Positions 19,149 to 28,956 of a DNA stretch of 64,000 bases are shown here, piece after piece (position 1 is the first letter of the stretch; every line of letters starts with the position of its first letter). Location of the stretch: contig JAQVBE010000006.1 of assembly GCA_028690445.1 (NCBI GenBank), positions 62,001-126,000 on the forward strand, given 5' to 3'. The position numbers and the translations under genes are program-made. The notes beneath the pieces were generated by a model, which ran no database searches, was not told the origin of the DNA, and worked only from the letters and a program-made list of their open reading frames with translations. Origin of the DNA: Aliarcobacter sp. (GTDB taxonomy: Bacteria > Campylobacterota > Campylobacteria > Campylobacterales > Arcobacteraceae).

Positions 19149-20798
19149 ATGAAAATACTTTTAATTATCTCATCATTTAATAGTTTGTCTCAAAGTGTCT
19201 ATTGTAAACTTAAAGAGTTAGAGTATGAAGTTTATATAAAATTTGCCATATCAAAAGAGTTGATGATAGAAGCGGTTAATAAAATAAATCCAGATATTGT
19301 TTTTTCACCTTTTTTAAAACAATTTATTCCAAATGAGATTTTTGAAAACTATCCAACTTTTGTTCTTCATCCAGGAATAATAGGAGATAGAGGGCATCAT
19401 TCTTTAGATAATGCTATAAATGATGAATTAAAAGAATGGGGTGTTGTAATACTAAAAGCAAATGAAGTTTTAGATGGTGGAGATATATATGCACAAGTAA
19501 CTTTTCCTATGAGAAAAACTACTAAAGCTTCATTATATAGAAATGAAGTAACTTTATCAACTTTAAAAGCAATGGAAGAGTTTTTACAAAACTATCAAGA
19601 TAAAAACTTCATGCCAATAAAACAAATTCTAAATCCAATACATAAAAATTTAACGCAAGAAAATAGAAAAATAGATTGGCAAAAAGATAATACGGAGCAA
19701 ATATTAAAAAAAATAAATATGTCAGATTCATATCCTGGGGTATTAGATGAAATTTTAGGAGTAAAGTGTTATTTATTTAGTGCTTTTATTGAAGATACTT
19801 TAAGAGGCAAAGTAAAAGAAATATTAGCAAAAAGAGATGGAGCTATTTGTTTAGGAACTATTGATGGCTCTATTTGGATATCTCAGATTCAAGAACTAGG
19901 CTCTTTTAAACTTCCTGCTACTTATGTACTAAAAGATAAAATAAAAGGAATAGAAGAAAAAAGAATTCCTTTAGTAATTGAAGATGATAGAAAAAGTTTT
20001 TATGAGTTAAGAGTAAATAGACAAGATGAAGTTGCTTATTTATATTTTAACTTTCACAATGGCGCTATGACATCAGCTCAATGTATAAAACTAAAATATG
20101 CAATAGATTATCTAAAAGAAGAATGCAAAGTTTTAGTTTTAATGGGAGGTGATGACTTCTTTTCAAATGGAATACACTTAAATATTCTTGAAGATAGTAA
20201 AAAGCAGGGTGAAGATGGTTGGAGCAATATAAACGCTATGAATGAAGCTGTAAAAGCAGTATTAGAATGTGATGAGATTATAACAGTTGCTTCATTTGCT
20301 AAAAACTCAGGAGCGGGTGGAGTGTTTTTAGGACTTGCATGTGATTTTGCTATTTCAAAAGAGGGTGTTATTTTTAATCCCCATTATAAAACTATGGGTT
20401 TAAGTGGAAGTGAATATCATACTTACTCTTTACCAAAAAGAGTGGGAGTTCAAAAAGCAGAAGAGTTACTAAAAAATTGCTTACCTATAAATTCAAACTA
20501 TGCAAAAAAGATAAATATGATTGATGAGGTATTTTCTTGCGATGAATATGAATCAAAATTAGAAGAGTTTTGTCAAAACTTGCTTAATGATGATTTTTAT
20601 GAGGATTTTATAGATAAGAAAAAAGATGAGTTTGAAGAAAACTTTGTATATATGCAAAACTCCAAAGAAAAAGAACTTCAAATCATGTACAATGAATTTT
20701 GGGATGAATCAAGCTCTTTTCATAGTTTGCGATATGATTTTGTACATAAAATAAAACCATTAAATACACCAAAAAGATTAAAGGATATAAATGCATGA
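19149..20798 (+). CDS. hypX: HypX/HoxX-like hydrogenase maturation protein (formyltransferase-like + enoyl-CoA hydratase-like)
   Basis: HPGIIGDRGHHSLDNAI...DGGDIYAQ (formyl-THF transferase-like N-half) fused to crotonase-like GGDDFFSNGIHLN...GAGGVFLGLACDFAI; located in the hyp operon. Confidence 0.88.
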   Translation: MKILLIISSFNSLSQSVYCKLKELEYEVYIKFAISKELMIEAVNKINPDIVFSPFLKQFIPNEIFENYPTFVLHPGIIGDRGHHSLDNAINDELKEWGVVILKANEVLDGGDIYAQVTFPMRKTTKASLYRNEVTLSTLKAMEEFLQNYQDKNFMPIKQILNPIHKNLTQENRKIDWQKDNTEQILKKINMSDSYPGVLDEILGVKCYLFSAFIEDTLRGKVKEILAKRDGAICLGTIDGSIWISQIQELGSFKLPATYVLKDKIKGIEEKRIPLVIEDDRKSFYELRVNRQDEVAYLYFNFHNGAMTSAQCIKLKYAIDYLKEECKVLVLMGGDDFFSNGIHLNILEDSKKQGEDGWSNINAMNEAVKAVLECDEIITVASFAKNSGAGGVFLGLACDFAISKEGVIFNPHYKTMGLSGSEYHTYSLPKRVGVQKAEELLKNCLPINSNYAKKINMIDEVFSCDEYESKLEEFCQNLLNDDFYEDFIDKKKDEFEENFVYMQNSKEKELQIMYNEFWDESSSFHSLRYDFVHKIKPLNTPKRLKDINA

Positions 20799-21132
20799 AT
20801 ATTCAATAGTTCAATCATTACTAGAAAGTTGTGAAGAACACGCAAGAACAAATAATGCAAAAGAAGTTACAAAAGTTGTTGTAAAAATTGGAGTTTTAAG
20901 TGGAGTTGAGCCTGAGTTACTTCAAACTGCATTTGATACTTTTAAAGAAAAAACCGTCTGTCATAATACTTTGTTTATTATAAATGTTCAAAAAATAGTT
21001 ATTGAATGTTTTGATTGTAATACAATTTCAACTTTGGAAAAACATGAGTTTTGTTGTCCAAAATGTGAAAGTGTAAATATAAAAGTAACAGATGGTGAAG
21101 ATATGTATCTGATGAGTTTAGAATTGGAATAA
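20791..21132 (+). CDS. hypA: Hydrogenase nickel insertion protein HypA
   Basis: MHEYSIVQSLLESCEEHA; zinc CxxC pairs ECFDC / CCPKC. Confidence 0.96.
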   Translation: MHEYSIVQSLLESCEEHARTNNAKEVTKVVVKIGVLSGVEPELLQTAFDTFKEKTVCHNTLFIINVQKIVIECFDCNTISTLEKHEFCCPKCESVNIKVTDGEDMYLMSLELE

Positions 21133-21224
21133 AAATTATTTATTAAAAAATAGACTTAAAAGTACGCATTTTTTTCAAACTTATGATATTATTTTTCATA
21201 TATAAGCTAGTTCAAGGCTTTCAG

Positions 21225-22559
21225 ATGAAAAAAATAACTTTAGAAAGATTACTTTATAAAAATTATTTGAAAACATCACTTGTATCAATATTTTTGATTG
21301 AGTTGTTTTTGGTGTTTTTTTATTTTATAATTCATAAAAACATGATAAATAAAAGTTCTGAATTTTTATTAAATAATGTTGAAAATTCAATCTCTTTAAT
21401 TATCGAAAATCATTCTGGAATTACAAAAGAAGAGTCTATAAAAAGCCAATCTTTGGACCAGTTACTTAAATATTTTATTAAAATGAAATTACCCTATGAT
21501 GCAAAACTTTTTATTATTGATAGTCAAGGAGAAATGTTATATGCGGATGATAATTTAAAAGAATTATTAGGTATTTCTACCAATGAATTAAATATTTTAA
21601 ATCATCAAAATCTAAAAATAGTGAATTATTTTAAAGAGATTATGAAAGAAAAAAATCGTAATAAAATAGTCTTAAATGAAAAAAAATATCTTTTGTTTTC
21701 AAGAAAAATTCAAATAAATTCTTTATATATTGTAGCTTTTATTGAAGAAGATAATATTATAAATAAAATTAATGATTTGCAAAAGTATAACGATAAATTG
21801 GCTTATATGGTTATATCTTCAGTATTGATTTTTTATATTATGTTTTTCTTTTATTTATCTTTTAAAGCAAAAGAGTTTGTAGATAAAATAAATGCACCTT
21901 TATTAAATATAGTTGAAGTTACAAAAAATTTAGGAATAAAAAAAGACATAAAAAATCTTGAATCTTGTGGAATCTTTGAAATAGATAGATTAAGCACAAA
22001 TTTTAATAATATGATGGTTGAATTAGATACAAGAACAAATAAACTTGTTTTGGAAGAAACAAAAAGAGTATATCAAGAAAAATTAGCAAATACAGACCCA
22101 TTAACAGGTGCATATAATAGAAGATATTTAAATGAGTTTTCTTTTGAGTATCTAAAAATAGTAAAAAGAGAAAACAAAGATTTATCTTTATTATTACTTG
22201 ATTTAGATGATTTCAAAAAAATAAATGATACTTTTGGACATGAAATTGGTGATATTGTAATAAAAAAAGTAGTAGAAATATCAAAAAATAGCATAAGAGA
22301 AAGTGATTTAATTATTCGATTTGGAGGAGATGAATTTATAATTTTATTACCAAATACAAATATCCAAAGTGCAAGATTTGTTGCAAATAAGATTATCAAT
22401 AAAATAAATGAATATAACCAAAATAAAGAATTTCATTTTTCTGTGAGTATTGGAAGTTCTCATTATCAAATTAATGATGATTCAATTGATAATATAATTT
22501 TAAGAGCAGATGAATCTTTATATGAGGCAAAAAAGATAGGTAAAAATTGTGTTATTTAA
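21225..22559 (+). CDS. Membrane-bound GGDEF diguanylate cyclase
   Basis: Two TM segments; DPLTGAYNRRYL; RFGGDEFIILLP. Confidence 0.93.
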   Translation: MKKITLERLLYKNYLKTSLVSIFLIELFLVFFYFIIHKNMINKSSEFLLNNVENSISLIIENHSGITKEESIKSQSLDQLLKYFIKMKLPYDAKLFIIDSQGEMLYADDNLKELLGISTNELNILNHQNLKIVNYFKEIMKEKNRNKIVLNEKKYLLFSRKIQINSLYIVAFIEEDNIINKINDLQKYNDKLAYMVISSVLIFYIMFFFYLSFKAKEFVDKINAPLLNIVEVTKNLGIKKDIKNLESCGIFEIDRLSTNFNNMMVELDTRTNKLVLEETKRVYQEKLANTDPLTGAYNRRYLNEFSFEYLKIVKRENKDLSLLLLDLDDFKKINDTFGHEIGDIVIKKVVEISKNSIRESDLIIRFGGDEFIILLPNTNIQSARFVANKIINKINEYNQNKEFHFSVSIGSSHYQINDDSIDNIILRADESLYEAKKIGKNCVI

Positions 22560-22640
22560 GAAAATAATAATAATTATTCATTTATTGATTGTTAACCAAT
22601 CTTTACTAGAATAATGTGATATACAAAGAGGGAAAATAAT

Positions 22641-23051
22641 ATGTTATTAATGAAATTACAATCAAAAGAGAAGTTTTCTTTTTTACAATTGGCTCACTAT
22701 CTAGCACGAATTGACAATAAATATGGACAAAAAGAAGAAGAAATTATTTTAGAATATTGTACTGAAATGGGAATTGAGAATTTAGATAATTTTGATTTTG
22801 ATAACTTTAGTTTAGAAAAAATATTAAATGATTTTAAATCAGAAACAAGTAAAAAAATTGTTATTTTAGAATTGATGATTTTAATTCATATTGACCACTC
22901 TTTTAATTTAAATGAAAAAATATTAATACAAAAAATTTCAGATAGTTTTGGAATAGATATATCTGATGTAAATGATTATTCTCAATGGGGAAAATCAGTC
23001 GCTATGTTATATGAAGTTGCTAAAATATTTATAAATGAAAAGAATATATAA
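22641..23051 (+). CDS. TerB-like hypothetical protein
   Basis: All-helical, LAHYLARIDNKYGQKEEEIILEY pattern (weak TerB similarity). Confidence 0.5.
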   Translation: MLLMKLQSKEKFSFLQLAHYLARIDNKYGQKEEEIILEYCTEMGIENLDNFDFDNFSLEKILNDFKSETSKKIVILELMILIHIDHSFNLNEKILIQKISDSFGIDISDVNDYSQWGKSVAMLYEVAKIFINEKNI

Positions 23052-23103
23052 CAATATGCATAATTTAAATTCTAATACTAGGAATTTTAGATAAAATAGC
23101 TAC

Positions 23104-23304
23104 ATGGAAATAATAGAAACACTAAATAGTAAAATTGATAAATTAATTCACGATTATGATAAATTAAGATTAGAAAATCTAGCACTTCAACAAGAATTAG
23201 ATTCTATGAAAAATGAAAATGATGAACTAATAAGAAATAATCAAGATATGTTTCTACGAATAGATAGTACATTAACATTAATAAAGGCACGAAATCGTGA
23301 ATAA
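23104..23304 (+). CDS. Small coiled-coil protein (ZapB-like)
   Basis: Heptad-rich 66 aa, immediately upstream of a ZapA-like ORF. Confidence 0.45.
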   Translation: MEIIETLNSKIDKLIHDYDKLRLENLALQQELDSMKNENDELIRNNQDMFLRIDSTLTLIKARNRE

Positions 23305-23506
23305 AGAGGTTACTTTTCATATAAATAATATGGCATATACTATAAATATTGATGAAACTATATATAAAGAGCTTTCTAAATATTTAAATTTAGAAAAGAA
23401 CAATGATACTAGAGATTTACTAGCAGCTTACATACGATTATCTCAAGAATATAATATTTTTAAAAAAGATATTGAAGATATAACAACCAAACTTTCAAGG
23501 TTTTAA
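23297..23506 (+). CDS. Small protein, possibly ZapA-like
   Basis: 69 aa, MNKEVTFHINNMAYTINIDET...; overlaps the preceding ORF by 8 nt. Confidence 0.4.
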   Translation: MNKEVTFHINNMAYTINIDETIYKELSKYLNLEKNNDTRDLLAAYIRLSQEYNIFKKDIEDITTKLSRF

Positions 23507-23507
23507 A

Positions 23508-23939
23508 ATCAAAGGTTTTTCACTACTAGAAATTATAATTACTATAATTTTAATAGCTATTATTACCTCTTTTGCAATTCCTAAATTTACAAATATAAAT
23601 TATAATACAAATATTTCTACTTTAAAATCTCAATTAGCTTTAATTCAAAATGGAATTGTAAAATATAAAAATAAAAACATTTTACTTTCAAATAATGAAG
23701 AATTAGTTATTTTAGATGCTGTTCCACAAAATAGTAGTGGTGAAAAACTTTTTTCCAAAGTAATAAATTTTTCAATAGTTTCAACAAATAATACAAAAAG
23801 AGAATCTGGAATGTGGGCAAAAATAGCTAATAATTCTTATGCATTTTATCTTCTGAGGGATAAAAGTGCTCTGTTTTCATTTGAAAATGGAATATTTTTA
23901 TGTAAAAGTAGCGAAGAATTATGTAGAGAGATTGAATAA
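23508..23939 (+). CDS. Type II secretion/type IV pilin-like prepilin, apparently non-canonical (ATC) start
   Basis: IKGFSLLEIIITIILIAIITSFAIPKFTNIN... ending EELCREIE*; AAGG SD 7 nt before ATC; no ATG/GTG/TTG between the in-frame stop at 23481 and the prepilin motif; stop overlaps the priA ATG. Confidence 0.75.
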   Translation: MKGFSLLEIIITIILIAIITSFAIPKFTNINYNTNISTLKSQLALIQNGIVKYKNKNILLSNNEELVILDAVPQNSSGEKLFSKVINFSIVSTNNTKRESGMWAKIANNSYAFYLLRDKSALFSFENGIFLCKSSEELCREIE

Positions 23940-25786
23940 TGTATTATTATGAACTAGCACTTTTAAAATCGCCACTAAATAATCTTACTTTTCAAAGTGA
24001 AGAAAAAATTATACTTGGGAAAAAAGTTTTAATAAAACTAAAACAAAGAAAAAATTTAGATGAAGCAGTTGTTATAAAGGAGGTTGAAAAACCAATTTTT
24101 AAATGCAGTGATATTGTTGAAATTACGAATGAATATTTCGATGAAAAGATGTTACAAATTGCTAGTTTTGTATCTCAATATTATGTTTGTTCTCTTGGTG
24201 AAGCTTTGAGTGTTTATATTCCCTTTGATGAAGATATAAATCCAATTTTTAATAAAGAAAAATTTGATAGTAAAATAGTTTTATCAGCACAACAAGAAAA
24301 AGCAAAAGAGTTTTTAAAAGATAAAAAACAAGCACTTTTATTTGCAGATACTGGAGCTGGTAAAACAGAAGTTTACATAAAAATAATAGAAGAGCATTTA
24401 AATGCAAATAAACAAGCAATTTTATTAATGCCTGAAATTTCCCTAACTCCTCAAATGCAAAAAAGATTAGAAAAAGTATTTGGAAAAAGTATTGCTATTT
24501 GGCATTCAAAAATTACTAAAAAGAAAAAAGAAGAGATATTAAAAGGTTTACAAGAAGGAAGTATAAGATTAATTGCAGGGGCTAGATCAGCACTTTTTTT
24601 GCCATATTCAAACTTAGGTATAATTGTTGTAGATGAAGAACATGATGACTCTTATAAAAGTGATTCAAAACCTAGATTTCATACAAAAGATTTATCTATT
24701 TATATGGCAAAAAAGTTTGATATTCAGCTTGTTTTAGGAAGTGCAACGGTTTCTTCTAGTTCTTTTTATAAAATACCTTTTTTTAGACTAGATGAAACTT
24801 ATCATCAAACTAAAAAGATTTATAGTTTCGAAGATAGTGAGGTAAATTTATCACTAAAAGTTATAAATAAAATAGCAAAAAACATAGATGGTGGAAATCA
24901 AGTAATAATATTTTTACCAACACGCGCAAACTTTAAATACCAAATTTGCACAACTTGTGGGAAATCAGTTGAGTGTCCTTATTGTTCAGTTTCAATGAGT
25001 TTACATAAAAATGATTTAGCTCTAAAATGCCATTATTGTGGATATGCACAACAAATCCCTGAAACTTGTCCTTCTTGTCATAATGGAATAATCAAAAATC
25101 TACGAGTTGGAACTGCTCAAATTGAAGAGGAATTAAAAGAAATCTTTCCAACCAAGATAATAAAAAGATTTGACCGCGACCAAATAAAAACAAATAACCA
25201 ATTAAAAACTATATTAAATGAGTTTAATAAAGGTAAAATTGATATTTTAGTTGGAACTCAAATGCTTTCAAAAGGACACGATTATCACAATGTTCGATTA
25301 GCTGTTGTTTTAGGAATAGATTCTATTTTAAATATGAATTCATACAAAGCAAGAGAAAAAGCTCTATCTTTACTTATTCAAATATCTGGACGAAGTGGAC
25401 GAAAAGGTGAGGGTGAAGTTATTATTCAAACAAAAAATGAAGGTTTTTTTAATCACTATTTAAATGAATCAAATTATAAAGAGTTTTTAGAGAGTGAATT
25501 AGAGTTTAGAAAAGAGCTTTATCCACCATTTTTAAAGATGGCAAAAATCACTTTTTCCCATGCCAATGGACTTAAAATAAAAGATGAAATGGACTCTTAT
25601 GTTCAGATTTTAAAAGCAAATAAAGATATTGAAGTTGTGGGTTTTGGACAAAGTCCAATTTTCAAAATGGCAAATAAATATCGATATGAAATCCTTGTTC
25701 GTACAAACAATATAAAAGCACTTTTAAATGCACTTCATAGTATTCAAAGTCCAAACGCTTCAATAGATATGGACACAATTTACTAA
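23939..25786 (+). CDS. priA: Primosomal protein N' (PriA helicase)
   Basis: ADTGAGKTEVY, DEEHDDSYK, zinc-binding cysteines, GTQMLSKGHDY. Confidence 0.96.
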   Translation: MYYYELALLKSPLNNLTFQSEEKIILGKKVLIKLKQRKNLDEAVVIKEVEKPIFKCSDIVEITNEYFDEKMLQIASFVSQYYVCSLGEALSVYIPFDEDINPIFNKEKFDSKIVLSAQQEKAKEFLKDKKQALLFADTGAGKTEVYIKIIEEHLNANKQAILLMPEISLTPQMQKRLEKVFGKSIAIWHSKITKKKKEEILKGLQEGSIRLIAGARSALFLPYSNLGIIVVDEEHDDSYKSDSKPRFHTKDLSIYMAKKFDIQLVLGSATVSSSSFYKIPFFRLDETYHQTKKIYSFEDSEVNLSLKVINKIAKNIDGGNQVIIFLPTRANFKYQICTTCGKSVECPYCSVSMSLHKNDLALKCHYCGYAQQIPETCPSCHNGIIKNLRVGTAQIEEELKEIFPTKIIKRFDRDQIKTNNQLKTILNEFNKGKIDILVGTQMLSKGHDYHNVRLAVVLGIDSILNMNSYKAREKALSLLIQISGRSGRKGEGEVIIQTKNEGFFNHYLNESNYKEFLESELEFRKELYPPFLKMAKITFSHANGLKIKDEMDSYVQILKANKDIEVVGFGQSPIFKMANKYRYEILVRTNNIKALLNALHSIQSPNASIDMDTIY

Positions 25787-25845
25787 ATTAACCTAAAATT
25801 AGTCTTCTTTGTTGTAAAATAAATCAAAAATTAATAGGAGAACTA

Positions 25846-27033
25846 ATGGCTTATACAAAAGAAGAATTCAAACAATTAGTAGATGATATTCAATCACAAT
25901 CATGGTACAAAAATCCAATCGGATTTGGTATTGCAAAAGTAGATAGAGGACAAATTAATAAAGATAAAATATTACAAGCAACTTTCCCTTTAATAAATTG
26001 GAATGAAAATTTTGGAAGTGCAGCTGTTTTATTAAATGCATTAAAAGAAGCTGGTGAAAATGTAGATACTTCAAAATCTGAATTAGTATGCAAAATTTCT
26101 GATGCTTTTTTAACTTCTTGCATTGAAGCTTTTAGACCATTTATTCCTGAAGCAAAAGGTGATGCACATAAAAATGTTCAAGTTATCTCAACACTTGCAT
26201 CACTTCCAATTGATTCAGGATTAAGCGCTGATGATTATAGAGTTGTATTTATTTTTGAAGATACAGCACCTGAAAGTACAGAAGCTGTATATTTAAAACT
26301 TTATGCACTTTCAACAGCAAAAGCAGCACTTAGAAGTTTAAATTTAACTGGTGCATTTGGAAAATTACATAACTGCGCATGGGTTGGAAATCAACCAATT
26401 GAACTTGACTGGTTAAGAGCAAATGAAATCGTGTTAAAACTTTCAGGAAAATACCCAACTATTGATATGGTTGATAAATTCCCAAGATTCTTACAACACA
26501 TAATTCCTGCTGATAATACAAGAATTCTAGAAACTTCAAAAGTTAGAATGGGAGCACAATTAGCAGCTGGAACAACAGTAATGCCAGGTGCTGCTTATAT
26601 TAACTTTAATGCAGGAACTTTAGGTTCAGTGATGGTCGAAGGAAGAATTTCTTCAAGTGCTGTTGTTGGAGCTGGTTCGGATGTTGGTGGAGGAGCTTCA
26701 ATTCTAGGAGTTTTAAGTGGAACGGATGGAATTCCAGTAAGTATCGGAGAAAATACACTTTTAGGTGCAAACTCTTGTACTGGAACAGCAATTGGTGATG
26801 GTTGTATTTTAGATGCAGGTGTTACAATCCTTCCTGGAACTAAAATAGCATTATCTGATAAAGCTGTTGAGCAATTAAAAGAGATTAATCCAGGCAAAAC
26901 TATTACTAATGTTATGAAAGGTAGTGATTTTATTGGAGTAAATGGTGTTCACTTTAGAGTTAATTCTTCAAATGGTCAAACAATTGCTATGAGAAGTACA
27001 AGAGAAGTTAAATTAAACGCTGATTTACATTAA
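25846..27033 (+). CDS. dapD: 2,3,4,5-tetrahydropyridine-2,6-dicarboxylate N-succinyltransferase
   Basis: Left-handed beta-helix hexapeptide repeats (GAGSDVGGGASILGVLSGTDG). Confidence 0.92.
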   Translation: MAYTKEEFKQLVDDIQSQSWYKNPIGFGIAKVDRGQINKDKILQATFPLINWNENFGSAAVLLNALKEAGENVDTSKSELVCKISDAFLTSCIEAFRPFIPEAKGDAHKNVQVISTLASLPIDSGLSADDYRVVFIFEDTAPESTEAVYLKLYALSTAKAALRSLNLTGAFGKLHNCAWVGNQPIELDWLRANEIVLKLSGKYPTIDMVDKFPRFLQHIIPADNTRILETSKVRMGAQLAAGTTVMPGAAYINFNAGTLGSVMVEGRISSSAVVGAGSDVGGGASILGVLSGTDGIPVSIGENTLLGANSCTGTAIGDGCILDAGVTILPGTKIALSDKAVEQLKEINPGKTITNVMKGSDFIGVNGVHFRVNSSNGQTIAMRSTREVKLNADLH

Positions 27034-27055
27034 TTTTATCTTTAAATAGTTTTTA

Positions 27056-27091
27056 TAAGGGCAAGAAGTTTTCTTCTTGCCCTTTTTATTT
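27056..27091 (+). terminator. Rho-independent terminator after dapD
   Basis: aagggcaagaag-tttt-cttcttgccctttttatttt. Confidence 0.9.
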
Positions 27092-27171
27092 TAACTCTAA
27101 TCAACATATAACCACATATATCGTATAATCCCAACCTTAAACAAATACAAAACACATAATAAAAGAGAAAC

Positions 27172-28956
27172 ATGATAGAACTTTCAAATGTATCAAAAAG
27201 CTATGGACCAAATGAGCTTTTTAGTGAACTAAATTTAAGATTAAATTCTGGTAATAAAATTGGATTAGTAGGAAGAAATGGTAGTGGAAAATCTACACTT
27301 TTTAAGCTAATTCTTGGTGAAGAACAAGCTGATAGTGGAGAAGTAATGATTCCACGAAATTATAAAATCGGAGCTTTAAAACAATATTTTGATTTTACTG
27401 AAAAAACTTTAGTTGATGAAACAGCACTTGCACTTGCTGAAGATGATAAATTCAGTATTTATAAAGTTGAAAAGATTTTATTTGGTCTTGGATTTTCTCA
27501 AGAAGATTTAGAAAAAGAACCAAAATCTTTTTCAGGTGGTTTTCAAATTAGAATAAATCTTGCAAAACTTCTATTAACTGAACCAAATATGCTTTTACTT
27601 GATGAGCCAACAAACTACTTGGATATTTTATCTATTAGATGGTTAAAAGCCTTTCTTAAAAACTTTGAGGGTGAAGTTATTTTAATTACACATGATAGAG
27701 ATTTTATGGATAGTGTTTGTACTCACACAATGGGAATTATTAGAAGAAATGCATATATGATTGCAGGTGGAACAGAGAAGTTTTATGAGCAATTAGCAAG
27801 TAATGAAGAACATCATGAAAAACAAAAAATAGCTCAAGATAAAAAAATCAAAGAACTTGAAGAGTTTATTGCAAAAAATAAAGCACGAGCTTCAACAGCT
27901 GCTCTTGCACAATCAAAAGTTAAAATTCTTGAAAAAATGGATGTTTTAGAAGATATTGGTTATGACTCAACTTTAAAATTTGATTTTAATTACAAAGATA
28001 CTCCAGCTAAGTTTTTACTTGAAGTAAAAGATGTGAGTTTTGGTTATACAAAAGATAATATATTATTTAAAGATATTTCATTTGCCCTTGAAAAAGGTCA
28101 GACTTTAGGGATTATTGGGAAAAATGGTAAAGGAAAATCAACTTTACTTAATGTAATTGCAAATGAATTAAAAGCTTTAAGTGGAACTATTGATTATCAT
28201 GGAAGTACAGTTTTTGGACACTTTGGACAAACAAATATTTCTCACTTAAACTTAAATAGCACAATTATGGATGAAATCCATTCAACAAATACAAAATTAC
28301 CAGAATCAGTAGTTAGAAGTATTTGTGGTTTAATGATGTTTAGTGGAGATAATGCTAAAAAGAAAATTTCTTTATTATCAGGGGGAGAAAAATCTAGGGT
28401 AATGCTTGGAAAAATTATTGCAAAAGATGTAAATTTACTTTTCCTAGATGAGCCTACAAATCACCTTGATATGGATTCAATCGCAGCTTTGACAAAAGCT
28501 ATAAAAGCTTTTGAGGGTTCAAGTATTATCGTAACACATAGTGAAGAGTTATTAAGAGAAGTTTGTGATAGATTGATTGTATTTGCAAATGATGAAGCTA
28601 TATGTTTTAATGGAACTTATGATGAGTTTTTAGAAAAAATTGGTTGGGATGATGATGTTGTTGAAATTAAAAAAGAAAAAAATGTAAAAGTAAACAAAAA
28701 AGAGAGCAAAAAATTAAGAGCTGCTATTGTTTCTGAGAAAAGTAAAGCAACAACACCGATTAAAAAACAGATGCAAGAAATAGAAGAAGAGATTGAAAAA
28801 CTGGAAGATTCTCTTGAAGATGCTAGAGTAAAACTTTCAAGAGATATTCCAAAAATTGAGAAAAATATTGAAGATAAATTTGCTCAATTGGAAGCTTTAC
28901 AAATCAAACTTGATGTTATGAATAAAGAGTTTGAAATAAGAATGAATGAGGTTTAA
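27172..28956 (+). CDS. ABC-F family ATP-binding protein
   Basis: Two ABC domains (GRNGSGKST, GKNGKGKST), two LSGG/FSGG signatures, C-terminal coiled coil. Confidence 0.93.
   Translation: MIELSNVSKSYGPNELFSELNLRLNSGNKIGLVGRNGSGKSTLFKLILGEEQADSGEVMIPRNYKIGALKQYFDFTEKTLVDETALALAEDDKFSIYKVEKILFGLGFSQEDLEKEPKSFSGGFQIRINLAKLLLTEPNMLLLDEPTNYLDILSIRWLKAFLKNFEGEVILITHDRDFMDSVCTHTMGIIRRNAYMIAGGTEKFYEQLASNEEHHEKQKIAQDKKIKELEEFIAKNKARASTAALAQSKVKILEKMDVLEDIGYDSTLKFDFNYKDTPAKFLLEVKDVSFGYTKDNILFKDISFALEKGQTLGIIGKNGKGKSTLLNVIANELKALSGTIDYHGSTVFGHFGQTNISHLNLNSTIMDEIHSTNTKLPESVVRSICGLMMFSGDNAKKKISLLSGGEKSRVMLGKIIAKDVNLLFLDEPTNHLDMDSIAALTKAIKAFEGSSIIVTHSEELLREVCDRLIVFANDEAICFNGTYDEFLEKIGWDDDVVEIKKEKNVKVNKKESKKLRAAIVSEKSKATTPIKKQMQEIEEEIEKLEDSLEDARVKLSRDIPKIEKNIEDKFAQLEALQIKLDVMNKEFEIRMNEV

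Noticed and set aside
22561-22640. Short dyad GATTG-TTAAC-CAATC upstream of the TerB-like gene
   Set aside because: 5-bp arms in AT-rich DNA are too likely by chance
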